Positions 44,301 through 54,758 of a stretch of 64,000 nt of DNA are shown here, one piece after another. A model generated the notes under the pieces. The model worked only from the letters and a program-made list of their open reading frames with translations. It ran no database searches and had not been told where the DNA came from. The translations under genes and the position numbers were made by a program. Origin of the DNA: Verrucomicrobiota bacterium. GTDB taxonomy: Bacteria; Verrucomicrobiota; Verrucomicrobiia; Limisphaerales; UBA1100. How positions within the stretch are numbered: position 1 is the stretch's first letter; the number at the start of each line of letters is the position of its first letter. The stretch is taken from NCBI GenBank assembly GCA_028343615.1, contig JAOLZA010000006.1, positions 1 to 64,000 of the forward strand. Direction: 5' to 3'.

Positions 44301-45131
44301 ATTAATATCACCGACAACGGCCAAACCACCACCGAAACCGTCACGGCGGAAGAAATGACTGGTGATGCGCAGTCGATAAATTGGGCCGCCGTGGGTGAGC
44401 AAGTCTCTGCCTTGCAGGAAAAAATTGACGGGATGGGCCCAGTTAACCTGGTGGCAATTGATGAGTATGAAGAGATTGAAGAGCGCCACACATTCCTCAG
44501 TGCGCAACATGATGATTTAGTGAATGCTAAGGCCGAGCTCCAGGAAGTGATCGCGCGCATCGATAAACAGTCGCGCGAAATGTTCATGGAAACCTTTGAG
44601 AAAGTGCGCGAGAATTTTCAGAAAATGTTCCCTGATCTCTTCGGTGGCGGCAAAGCAAATCTTGTACTCACGGAGGAAGCGGATGTGCTTGAATCTGGTG
44701 TGGAGATCGTAGCCTCTCCTCCCGGCAAACAGTTGCGTAGCATCAGCTTGCTCTCCGGTGGCGAACAAACAATGACCGCCGTGGCACTGCTGTTTTCGTT
44801 ATATCAAGTGAAGCCCAGTCCGTTTTGTGTGTTGGACGAATTGGACGCCCCGCTTGATGACGCCAACATTGAGCGTTATGTGAAAAAGCTCAAAGAATTC
44901 CTCACGTTTTCTCAATTCATCGTCATCACCCACAGTAAGCGCACTATTTCGGCGGCGGATGTACTATACGGCGTAACAATGCAGGAACGCGGTGTAAGTA
45001 AGATTGTGAGCGTGAAATTCCACTCGTCACACGACAGCTCCCCATCTTCGCAGAACCGAAATGATGCCGGTGATTCCCTCAAGGCCAATCCCCGCGCGGA
45101 TGAAGACGAGGAAGTCTTTCTCGCCAAATAG
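41391..45131 (+). CDS. smc: Chromosome partition protein SMC
   Basis: SMC ATPase that compacts and segregates the chromosome as part of condensin with ScpA/ScpB. ATG 41391 follows a strong AAGGAGGT site; the longer ORF is rejected. Walker A GPNGCGKSN at about 32-40, two long coiled coils (about 170-510 and 680-1020), a hinge near 520-670 (HFDSAHGSLADQIRV ...), then the ABC signature LLSGGEQTMTAVALLFSLYQ and Walker B CVLDELDAPLDDANI. 1246 aa, somewhat longer than B. subtilis Smc (1186). Ends in a polar tail. Confidence 0.95.
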   Translation: MYLKSLKAIGFKSFADKTTLNFEPGITAVVGPNGCGKSNISDAIRWVLGEQSAKALRGGEMADVIFTGTDGPRGRKAIGMAEVSLTIGDVDEANLSAAGVDLDFNEVTVTRRVFRDGGSEYFLNGTGCRLRDVQQLFMGTGVGRNSYSIMAQGQITNIIQSRPVERRAVIEEAAGITKFKQQKKEALRKLDYTEQNLLRLDDTIREVKRQIGSLQRQAGKARRFQKTMDELKRLETQLARHDFDVIDADLISIREESGQIRDELESHSSGIIEEESALKHLRELLADLDRQVNAAQTKGLELKSETDRHENRIQFNEKRMEELAAQHAEAEDDIASAQERCKQVDADLEGINQQLGDSGHSLERAIQHVVEKRNRLESIDTAIRERQAIQERSQNESGELQGRLTHARNQLTALEMQKQGNSVRLEKLSAEKIQLEEERSKLEGSLSVFEKQVAGDSLHVQSHRGTVEERQARLVQLTDELNVVDDALDARLQSQAEAKARCDVLRQLIENKEGFSAGAQAVLSHFDSAHGSLADQIRVPDEHVRAVEAALGANLQLVLTDQSAHANDMLGHLASGEQGRASIVALELLNERGGAIPPSDLPSEGTAALHVVETDEQNQSLLQTLLGRTMIVDTLETATRLWRANPGRFDFVTRQGESLSQQGIYTGGRGHSGERDHTSVLARRNQVDELEQQLTSLTHEIDESSRHKGQLLAEQTELQASLQNARDELSDREVAVATSKGEFNVLQNSRKVLRQKIDTVVFEVRNLAEQEEGAKGRSQGLGARIREMEEGAHDFQEALDGHEQFIHEQRERRENAIEDLTEAKVALSKAEERENSLLERKTPMEQRLEELQRTLERAQQTLSESAERKVQFEAQNVESRREIDRLRIEREASSEQSAELTQQRNLQAAGAERREMELSDKRNSLTDLQERKSDIEVELAEKRMKQEQLVERIREKYSVNLHEVRGDCVTINITDNGQTTTETVTAEEMTGDAQSINWAAVGEQVSALQEKIDGMGPVNLVAIDEYEEIEERHTFLSAQHDDLVNAKAELQEVIARIDKQSREMFMETFEKVRENFQKMFPDLFGGGKANLVLTEEADVLESGVEIVASPPGKQLRSISLLSGGEQTMTAVALLFSLYQVKPSPFCVLDELDAPLDDANIERYVKKLKEFLTFSQFIVITHSKRTISAADVLYGVTMQERGVSKIVSVKFHSSHDSSPSSQNRNDAGDSLKANPRADEDEEVFLAK

Positions 45132-45167
45132 CTTTCGCAGTTCTTTGCCTTAGCTGAAAGCTTGCCC

Positions 45168-45196
45168 TTGCCAACGGCGGGGCGGATGCGTAGCGT
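45168..45196 (+). promoter_or_regulatory. Predicted promoter of trxB
   Basis: TTGCCA at 45168-45173, 17-bp spacer, TAGCGT at 45191-45196, nine bases before the trxB ATG. Confidence 0.4.
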
Positions 45197-45205
45197 TCAC
45201 CTCCT

Positions 45206-46144
45206 ATGCCACAGGAAACTGAACAAGTCGTTATCATTGGCTCCGGCTGCGCAGGCCTTACCGCAGCGCTTTACTCAGCTCGCGCACAGCTTGCGCCAAC
45301 CGTGCTCACCGGCACGATGCCGGGCGGGCTTCTTACCACGACCAGTATTGTTGAAAATTACCCGGGTTTCCCGGACGGTATCGATGGCACAGAGCTGATG
45401 ATCAACATGCAACAACAAGCCGAACGCTTTGGCGCTAAAGTGAAATTCGGCAGCACGGTGGAAGCGGTTGACTTAAGCGAACGCCCCTTCAAGCTAACCG
45501 TGGACGGTGAGCTAGCGCTGGCGCAAACGCTCATCATCGCGAGTGGGGCAGGGCATCGGCATCTCGGCTTAGACAGCGAAGCGCGACTCGACAAAAAAGG
45601 CGTTACCTATTGCGCCACATGCGACGGCGCGTTGCCGATGTTTCGTGACCAGCCGCTTGTGGTGGTCGGCGGTGGCGATTCAGCTTGCGAAGAAGCGACT
45701 TTTCTCACGCGGTTTGCCAACAAAGTGCATCTCGTCCATCGGCGCGACGAATTGCGCGCATCGAAAATCATGGCCGAGCGCACCCTTGGAAACGACAAGA
45801 TTGAGATGGTGTGGGACTCCGAAGTGGAGGAAATTTTAGGTGAAGATAAAGTGAGCGGCGTGCGCCTGCGGAACAATAAAACCGATGCGGAGCAAATTGT
45901 AGAATGTTCGGGTGTATTTATCGCAATCGGGCACGTGCCTAACACGCAAATTTTCAAGGGACAATTGGAAATGGACGACGCAGGATATATCACCCGAGCC
46001 GAAGGTGCGCAAACGAGTACGCCCGGCGTCTTCGTGGCAGGCGATTGCTCAGACAAAGTATACCGGCAAGCCGTCACAGCCGCCGGAATGGGCTGCGCAG
46101 CAGCGATCGAAGCGGAGCGGTTACTGGCGGCCGAAAGCCAATAG
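45206..46144 (+). CDS. trxB: Thioredoxin reductase
   Basis: NADPH-dependent flavoenzyme reducing thioredoxin. FAD motif GSGCAGLTAALYSA (13-26), redox cysteines C136 and C139 in YCATCDG, the NADPH motif GGGDSACEEATFL and the FAD-binding GVFVAGDCSD near the C terminus. 312 aa, full length for the low-molecular-weight type. hisB follows after about 40 bp and may be read from the same transcript. Confidence 0.95.
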   Translation: MPQETEQVVIIGSGCAGLTAALYSARAQLAPTVLTGTMPGGLLTTTSIVENYPGFPDGIDGTELMINMQQQAERFGAKVKFGSTVEAVDLSERPFKLTVDGELALAQTLIIASGAGHRHLGLDSEARLDKKGVTYCATCDGALPMFRDQPLVVVGGGDSACEEATFLTRFANKVHLVHRRDELRASKIMAERTLGNDKIEMVWDSEVEEILGEDKVSGVRLRNNKTDAEQIVECSGVFIAIGHVPNTQIFKGQLEMDDAGYITRAEGAQTSTPGVFVAGDCSDKVYRQAVTAAGMGCAAAIEAERLLAAESQ

Positions 46145-46183
46145 ATATCGCAATTGTATGCATTTTCCACTAAAGCAAACCCA

Positions 46184-46849
46184 ATGAAAGTACGCACGGC
46201 GGAGGTTGATCGCGCCACTGGGGAAACCCGGATCCAGCTGAAGTTGAAAATCGATGGGCGGGGTGAGGCATCGTCGGACACCGGCATTCCGTTCCTTGAC
46301 CACATGTTCACGCTGTTTGCAAAGCACTCAGTGTGCGACCTCACGGTGAAGTGTGCGGGCGATCTTGAGGTGGACGCCCACCATACGGTGGAAGATTGCG
46401 GCATCGCACTCGGCCAAGCCTATTATGCGGCGCTTGGAGAGAAACGTGGCCTTCGTCGGTACGGCACTGGATTTGATCCGCGCAATCCGATTTGGGGCGA
46501 CGCGCACGTGCCAATGGATGAAACGCTGGCGCGATGCGTGGTTGATTTCAGCGGGAGACCGTATTTGGTTTGGAAGGGAATGGACAAACTCGGCTTTCGT
46601 ATTTTGAAAAGCGAACAAGCGCAGGACGATGCGTGCGCGTTTCGGTTTGGGTTGGCGCGCGAATTCTTCCAAGGGTTTACGAATGAGGCGCGATGTAATT
46701 TACATTTAGAATTATTGTACGGGCAGGAACCGCATCACGTGGTGGAGTCGTTATTTAAAGCCTTTGCCAAGGCTGTTGATTTCGCATGCCAAAAAGATCC
46801 GCGCATTGGCAAAGCGGTGCCGAGCACGAAAGGTCGATTAAAAGGCTGA
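46184..46849 (+). CDS. hisB: Imidazoleglycerol-phosphate dehydratase
   Basis: Sixth step of histidine synthesis: IGP to imidazole-acetol phosphate. ATG 46184 (MKVRTAEVDRATGETRI). Manganese-site motifs FLDHMF and DAHHTVED, DETLARCVVDFSGRPYL, and the end IPSTKG-like VPSTKGRLKG. 221 aa, about 20 longer than usual because of an insertion around TGFDPRNPIWGD. It is the monofunctional form, without a phosphatase domain. Another histidine gene, hisH, is about 12 kb away, so the his genes are scattered. Confidence 0.94.
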   Translation: MKVRTAEVDRATGETRIQLKLKIDGRGEASSDTGIPFLDHMFTLFAKHSVCDLTVKCAGDLEVDAHHTVEDCGIALGQAYYAALGEKRGLRRYGTGFDPRNPIWGDAHVPMDETLARCVVDFSGRPYLVWKGMDKLGFRILKSEQAQDDACAFRFGLAREFFQGFTNEARCNLHLELLYGQEPHHVVESLFKAFAKAVDFACQKDPRIGKAVPSTKGRLKG

Positions 46850-46852
46850 GTG

Positions 46853-47455
46853 ATGGCAAGGAAGCTGGATATCCCGAATGCCGACGATGAGTCGTTGGTT
46901 CGCGCCGCGCAACGGGGTGCAATGCCGCCTTATGAGGAATTAGTGCATCGCCACCGAGATAAAATTTACGCGCGGGCGTTTAGCATGTTACGCAATGAGG
47001 AAGAGGCGTTGGATCTCTCGCAGGGAGCATGGGTCAAGGGTTGGCAACGACTGAAGCAGTTTAAGCACAATTCCAGTTTCACCACGTGGATGACGCGAAT
47101 TTGTATCAATCTCTGCCTTGATTTTTTGCGAAAACGGAAGAGGAAGCAAACCGATTCACTTGAGCAAATGGAAGAGGAGTCCGGCGGCGTGGAACGGCGT
47201 ATGCCGGTGGAGGAATTCAACCCAACCGAAAATGTGGAGCGCGAAGAGCTTCGCTCACAAATTGATGACGCGATGTTGAAACTCAGTTACGAGCACCGTA
47301 CGGTATTGATTTTGCACGAGTTCGAGCGGCTTGAGTACAAGGAGATCGCCAAAGCGATGCATTGCTCCATCGGCACGGTGATGAGCCGATTGTTTTATGC
47401 CCGAAGAAAATTGGCCACCTTGCTGATTTCTTTGAAGAAAGAGCGCCAAAAGTGA
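46853..47455 (+). CDS. ECF-type RNA polymerase sigma factor
   Basis: Group 4 sigma factor. Region 2 (ARAFSMLRNEEEALDLSQGAWVKGWQRLKQF, about 40-75) binds the -10 element and core; region 4 (LSYEHRTVLILHEFERLEYKEIAKAMHCSIGTVMSRLFYARRKL, about 140-190, with a clear HTH) binds the -35. 200 aa from ATG 46853; a GTG three bases earlier is in frame too. It directly abuts the hisB stop and is followed 21 bp later by a membrane protein of anti-sigma layout. The signal is unknown. Confidence 0.9.
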   Translation: MARKLDIPNADDESLVRAAQRGAMPPYEELVHRHRDKIYARAFSMLRNEEEALDLSQGAWVKGWQRLKQFKHNSSFTTWMTRICINLCLDFLRKRKRKQTDSLEQMEEESGGVERRMPVEEFNPTENVEREELRSQIDDAMLKLSYEHRTVLILHEFERLEYKEIAKAMHCSIGTVMSRLFYARRKLATLLISLKKERQK

Positions 47456-47476
47456 GTCTGAACAGGAGAAGGTAAG

Positions 47477-48046
47477 ATGAAGCACGAAGATAAACTCAGA
47501 ATACAGGCGTGGATGGACGGAGAATTGGCCCCGAAAGAGGCCGCGCAGATCGCCACGCTCATCGAGCAAAACCCTGAATCCTTAGCGTTATCCGAGGAAT
47601 TGAGGGTGGTGGAAAACGCTCTGCATTTCGGAGAAAAACCCGCAATTTTGGACGATTCACGCGATTTTTACTGGTCGCAGATTGAACGTCAAATCGATGC
47701 TGGGGAATCGCTGCCTGAACCTTACGTGGGTCCGGTGACTGCCTCGAGTAACCTTTTGCGTTGGATGGTTCCGATGGGGAGCTTGGGTGCCATTGTGATT
47801 TTGATGGTAAACTTTGGGGCAATGAGCCCACAGTCCCAGCTTCCTGTGCCTGACGTTATTTTGGATGCCCCGGTTTCCGCGACTCCCACTGGGCTTACTG
47901 AATCTTCGGGTGGGCGCGAAAAAGAGAACACGGAGCCCAACGGTATGGGTGTTATCAACTTCCAAGGCATTCAAGGGTCGCGCTATTTATCAGATCCTGA
48001 AGATCAAAACACTCTGCCCGAATCCATCGAAAACCCGATTCGCTAA
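47477..48046 (+). CDS. Putative anti-sigma factor, membrane anchored
   Basis: 189 aa: a small N-terminal helical domain (MKHEDKLRIQAWMDGELAPKEAAQIATLIEQNPE) of the anti-sigma type but without the zinc His-Cys-Cys motif, one TM helix near 95-115 (WMVPMGSLGAIVILMVNFGAM), and an extracytoplasmic Pro/Ser-rich tail. Genes of this layout right after an ECF sigma gene usually encode its inhibitor, so the role is inferred mainly from position and topology. A good terminator follows. Confidence 0.78.
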   Translation: MKHEDKLRIQAWMDGELAPKEAAQIATLIEQNPESLALSEELRVVENALHFGEKPAILDDSRDFYWSQIERQIDAGESLPEPYVGPVTASSNLLRWMVPMGSLGAIVILMVNFGAMSPQSQLPVPDVILDAPVSATPTGLTESSGGREKENTEPNGMGVINFQGIQGSRYLSDPEDQNTLPESIENPIR

Positions 48047-48066
48047 TCGTAAAAGCGACAATTTCA

Positions 48067-48097
48067 AGCGCCTCCAATTAGGGGGTGCTTTTTATTT
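48067..48097 (+). terminator. Intrinsic terminator after the sigma/anti-sigma genes
   Basis: AGCGCCTCC pairs with GGGGGTGCT (9 bp, two G-U) around AATTA, followed by TTTTATTT. It separates the sigma-factor unit from gyrB. Confidence 0.8.
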
Positions 48098-48147
48098 ACC
48101 GCAAACTTATTCACAGGGCTACATCTTGTTGTTTAGTTTTTGCGCTG

Positions 48148-48161
48148 CACCACATCTGGTG
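48148..48161. repeat. Short hairpin in the gyrB leader region
   Basis: CACCA-CATC-TGGTG, 5-bp stem, with ATTTTCC shortly after. Could be a second weak terminator; uncertain. Confidence 0.35.
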
Positions 48162-48173
48162 TGATTTTCCTAA

Positions 48174-50762
<2,589 letters not shown>

Positions 50763-50772
50763 TTTACCTAAT

Positions 50773-53418
50773 ATGGCCAAGAAAAAGAGTTCTGAAGAAC
50801 TCCCTGTAAATACTACCCCGCTTTTCGCTGCAAACGAGAAGATTGATCCGATCAATGTCGCCGACGAGATTAAAAACTCGTTCCTTGACTACTCAATGTC
50901 GGTCATTATTTCTCGGGCACTACCCGATGCGCGCGACGGCCTTAAGCCCTCGCAACGACGCATCCTTTATGCGATGCACGAACTGTCGCTGTATCCGCCC
51001 AAAAAACACTTTAAGTGCGCCAAGATTTGCGGCGATACCAGCGGCAACTACCACCCCCATGGCGAAGCTGTTATTTACCCCACGCTAGTTAACATGGCCC
51101 AGCCGTGGTCGATCCGAGACACTCTCGTTGACGGACAGGGGAACTTTGGCAGTGTTGAAGGCGACCCCCCCGCCGCGATGCGTTACACCGAGGCACGCCT
51201 GACTCATCTGGGCGGTTCCCTGATGGACGATATGGACAAGGGGACTGTTGATTGGGTAGCAAACTATGATGAGCGCCTCACGGAACCCACTGTATTTCCA
51301 GCTGCTTTCCCCAATTTGCTAGTCAATGGCGGCACCGGCATTGCTGTGGGCATGGCCACCAATATGCCGCCGCATAATCTGGGTGAAGTTATTGATGGAA
51401 TCACCGCCCAAATTGACAACCCCGAGATCACTCTCAAGCAGCTGATGAAGTACGTGAAGGGACCGGACTTCCCGACCGGTTGCACCATCTGCGGGCTCAG
51501 CCCCATTGAGCAATATTTCACCACCGGGAAAGGCTCGGTGAAAGTGCGTGGTCGCCTTGGCGTGGAAGAAATGCGAGGGGGTAAACAGCAAATCGTTATC
51601 ACAGAAATTCCGTACAACGTAAATCGCGCTACTCTCGTCAGCCGCGTGGCTGAGTTGGCTAACGAAAAAATTCTCTCGGAAATCACCGCCGTGCGTGATG
51701 AATCGGATGAAAACACTCGCGTGGTAATCGAACTCAAACGCGATGCTGTGCCGAAGGTGGTTATCAATAATCTCTACAAACACACTCAGCTCGAAACGTC
51801 GTTTAGTGTCAATATGCTTGCCATCGACCACGGGAAGCCGAGGTCTTTGCCGTTGAAGGATGCCATCAATTGTTATATTGAACACCGACGGGAAGTTGTT
51901 GTTCGCCGCACGCGATTCGAGTTGGAAAAAGCCGAGCGCCGCGCCGAATCCCTCGAAGGTTTTCTTATTGCGCTTTCAAATTTAGATAAGTTTATCAAAA
52001 TCATTCGTGAATCTTCCAATCGCGAAGAGGCGAAAGTCAAATTAATGGCGCACGATTTCACCAAAGCAGCGGTGGAAAAGCTTGGTATTCTCATTCGCAA
52101 GAAGTCGCGCCTTGTCAGTGGTCGTTACGAATTCAGCGAAGAGCAGGCCAACGCCATTCTTGAATTGCGCCTATACCAGCTCACCGGATTGGAAATTGAC
52201 AAAGTCCGCGCTGAGTACAAAGAGCTCGTCAAAAAGATTAAGGATCTCTTGGATATTCTTGCCAAGGAGGCCCGTGTGCTGGCAATCATTAAAGATGAGT
52301 TAGCCGCCATTCGCGACAAGCACGCCACACCGCGTCGCACTGATCTCGCCCCCGATGAAGGCGAAATGTCCATCGAGGATCTCATTGCAAACGAAGCGGT
52401 TATTATCACTCTAACGCATAATGGCCTCATAAAACGTACAAATATCAGCGCATACCGCGCCCAGCGCCGCGGCGGCAAGGGTGTCATCGGTATGAAAACT
52501 CGTAAAGCGACTACTGAGAAGGATGCCAATGATTTCATTGAGCACCTCTTCACGGCGAGCACACATGATTATTTAATGTTCTTTACCAACACCGGTCGTG
52601 CGTATGTCGAGCGCGTACACGAAATCCCCGACCTAGGGCGTGCCTCCAAAGGTCGCAGCATCGCCAACGTGCTTGAGCTGAAGCACGGCGAAAAAATTTC
52701 CGACGTTATCCGGGTGAAAGCCGCCTACAGTGAAAGCAAGGAAGACGTCACTTGGCAACAGGAACATTATATCTTTTTCGCTTCGCGCGAAGGTAAGGTG
52801 AAGAAAACTGCGCTTAGCGATTTCGCAAATGTCCGGCGGGGCGGCATCATTGCCATCAAGATTGTCCCGGGTGACAATCTCATCGAGGCGCGCTTCACTT
52901 CCGGCCAAAACGATGTCGTGCTCATCACCAGTAATGGCCAGAGCATCCGTTTCCACGAAGAAGACGTCCGCACAATGGGTCGATCAGCGGCTGGCGTGCG
53001 TGGCATCCGATTGGTTAAGGAGGATCACGTTATCGCATTGGCTATTGCTGATCCTGAGGCCACATTACTCGTGGCTGGCGAAAATGGCGTGGGCAAACGT
53101 ACAGAGTTTGATGAGTACCGTGTTCAATCGCGTGGCGGTAAAGGCATCATCACGATGAAGACCACTAAGAAAACCGGCAAAGTAGTTGGCGCTCTGACAG
53201 TGCACGATCACGATGAAATAATGGTCATTACTGTCGGCGGGCAAATGGTACGCACCAACGTGAAGGGCATCCGCCAAACCGGTCGTAACGCCCAAGGTGT
53301 TCGCATAGTCAAACTGGATGTGAATGACCGTCTTCAGGACATCGCTCCCGTTATCACTTCAGAACGCGAAGATGAAGTTGAGGAGCCTGAAGGAGAGGGC
53401 GGAGAAGCGGCTGGCTAG
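50773..53418 (+). CDS. gyrA: DNA gyrase subunit A
   Basis: Cleavage subunit of gyrase. The catalytic tyrosine is Y138 in AAMRYTEARL; GNYHPHGEAV (91-100) covers the quinolone-resistance region, with Glu and Ala-Val where E. coli has Asp-Ser-Ala-Val. The coiled-coil tower spans about 380-500, and the C-terminal beta-pinwheel carries the GyrA box QRRGGKG near 557, which marks gyrase rather than topoisomerase IV. 881 aa with an acidic tail. The 198 bp after its stop hold nothing I recognise. Confidence 0.96.
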   Translation: MAKKKSSEELPVNTTPLFAANEKIDPINVADEIKNSFLDYSMSVIISRALPDARDGLKPSQRRILYAMHELSLYPPKKHFKCAKICGDTSGNYHPHGEAVIYPTLVNMAQPWSIRDTLVDGQGNFGSVEGDPPAAMRYTEARLTHLGGSLMDDMDKGTVDWVANYDERLTEPTVFPAAFPNLLVNGGTGIAVGMATNMPPHNLGEVIDGITAQIDNPEITLKQLMKYVKGPDFPTGCTICGLSPIEQYFTTGKGSVKVRGRLGVEEMRGGKQQIVITEIPYNVNRATLVSRVAELANEKILSEITAVRDESDENTRVVIELKRDAVPKVVINNLYKHTQLETSFSVNMLAIDHGKPRSLPLKDAINCYIEHRREVVVRRTRFELEKAERRAESLEGFLIALSNLDKFIKIIRESSNREEAKVKLMAHDFTKAAVEKLGILIRKKSRLVSGRYEFSEEQANAILELRLYQLTGLEIDKVRAEYKELVKKIKDLLDILAKEARVLAIIKDELAAIRDKHATPRRTDLAPDEGEMSIEDLIANEAVIITLTHNGLIKRTNISAYRAQRRGGKGVIGMKTRKATTEKDANDFIEHLFTASTHDYLMFFTNTGRAYVERVHEIPDLGRASKGRSIANVLELKHGEKISDVIRVKAAYSESKEDVTWQQEHYIFFASREGKVKKTALSDFANVRRGGIIAIKIVPGDNLIEARFTSGQNDVVLITSNGQSIRFHEEDVRTMGRSAAGVRGIRLVKEDHVIALAIADPEATLLVAGENGVGKRTEFDEYRVQSRGGKGIITMKTTKKTGKVVGALTVHDHDEIMVITVGGQMVRTNVKGIRQTGRNAQGVRIVKLDVNDRLQDIAPVITSEREDEVEEPEGEGGEAAG

Positions 53419-53616
53419 CAAGAAATTGGGCTTCCGCCGGATTTAATGTCTTCAGTCGCCAGAAATGCAACCGCTCCGCGACTCCGTGTCTTGTTGTAAA
53501 TTATCAGGCATAACATCGTGCGGCTAATGTCCTTGATCGAATAAAAGAGATTTCCTCCGCCTGCCCGACATAGCCTTATCGACCCCGGATGATGCCCTCA
53601 GTTATTCCAGCAGTGA

Positions 53617-54744
53617 TTATTCGCCGCGATAAATATATGAGAGCGCGATGACGCTGTAGGCGGTTACTAGTGGCTTTTCGTTCTCCCACCAACGAGCGGA
53701 TTTTGAATTTATCCATGAGCCATCCTGTTGTTGCAATCCAATCAGCTTAAGTGCCAAGAGTTTGCGCCAATCTACTTTCTCCCCCTTCACGGTGATGGTT
53801 CGGTCACCGGAAAATGAAAGCGCCTTGGCCATGAGGTAGTAATAATAATACAACCCCTGGGCGCCCATCGCAGGGTTTTCCTCCAGTGTGAAATTATCAA
53901 AGAGCCATTTGCGCACCGCAACCACGCGCGGGTCGTCGGCCTTAAGGCGGGCGTATGAGTAGCTCATCATCCCAGCATAGCTAATGCTACCGTAACTGCG
54001 CAGTGCCGTCTTGCCGTTTTCATCTTTCACGGCACCGGCCATGCTTTTTCCAGGGAAATAAACCATACCTCCTTTTTGCTTGGGGTCGCTACTGGCCCAC
54101 GGTTGCTTGTTGTGGCTGGGTAGGTTCTGGCAATTCTGAATGAAACTGATGGCTGCCCTCCAGTTGAGGTCATCCTGTGGCGGGGCATCCTTCACGAGAT
54201 GACGAGTGAAATAAAGTGCTTCGAGCGAGGAAAGGGTGTTGTTTAAATCGCTGTGCGGATAGCGCCCGCCATAGCCCACGCCGCCGTCGAGCGGATGGTC
54301 TTCTTTGCCTTCTTCGCCGAGGTCCCACTGTTGTTTGGTTAAAAACGCGCGGGCCTTGAGCAGGGCTGGGTTGTGCTTTTTATCGTTCGCAGCCAGTAAC
54401 GCCATCATGCACAGAGAGGTGTTGTAATTGGCCAAACCTTTGCCGGGTACGTAAATGCTGCCGTCGGGCTGCACGTGGGTGAGAATGAAATTGTAGCCTT
54501 TCTCAATCCACCTTGGAGTCTGCTTCGGTTTGTTGGGATTACCCTGCCACGCGATGAGCGCGAGAGCCGTCACTGCCGGGTGCTCCGGGCTCGTCCACCA
54601 CCCTCTCGGGTTTTGGCTGGCCTTAAGAGAGGCAATGCCGCGGTCAGCCGAACGTTGCAGCTCGTTCATAAACGAAATGTCGCGCTGCGCCAGCGCCGGC
54701 GGCGTGAGAATGAGTAGAGCAAAAAGAGTAAGTGCAGTTTTCAT
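53617..54744 (-). CDS. Secreted terpenoid-cyclase-fold repeat protein
   Basis: 375 aa with a signal peptide (ALTLFALLILTPPALA). The mature protein is an alpha/alpha toroid of the prenyltransferase/squalene-oxidase repeat type, seen in the repeated pattern of a helix with ALxLLA-like core followed by xxDGSW (ASQNPRGWW, HVQPDGSIY, LGLQQQDGSW-like IGLQQQDGSWIN). The DxDD cyclisation motif of squalene-hopene cyclase is not seen, so it is probably not a terpene cyclase. Such proteins are common in planctomycetes and verrucomicrobia with no known function. The unit starts upstream with the YdjY-domain gene, 14 bp away. Confidence 0.82.
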   Translation of the reverse strand: MKTALTLFALLILTPPALAQRDISFMNELQRSADRGIASLKASQNPRGWWTSPEHPAVTALALIAWQGNPNKPKQTPRWIEKGYNFILTHVQPDGSIYVPGKGLANYNTSLCMMALLAANDKKHNPALLKARAFLTKQQWDLGEEGKEDHPLDGGVGYGGRYPHSDLNNTLSSLEALYFTRHLVKDAPPQDDLNWRAAISFIQNCQNLPSHNKQPWASSDPKQKGGMVYFPGKSMAGAVKDENGKTALRSYGSISYAGMMSYSYARLKADDPRVVAVRKWLFDNFTLEENPAMGAQGLYYYYYLMAKALSFSGDRTITVKGEKVDWRKLLALKLIGLQQQDGSWINSKSARWWENEKPLVTAYSVIALSYIYRGE

Positions 54745-54758
54745 TTTATTTCAAATGG

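Noticed and set aside
45132-45160. Terminator after smc (AGCTTTC ... GAAAGCT)
   Set aside because: A 7-bp inverted repeat exists, but no T-run follows and the loop is long; it may be incidental.
48107-48115. DnaA-like box TTATTCACA before gyrB (origin near gyrB?)
   Set aside because: Single relaxed box; dnaA, dnaN and recF are not in the window.
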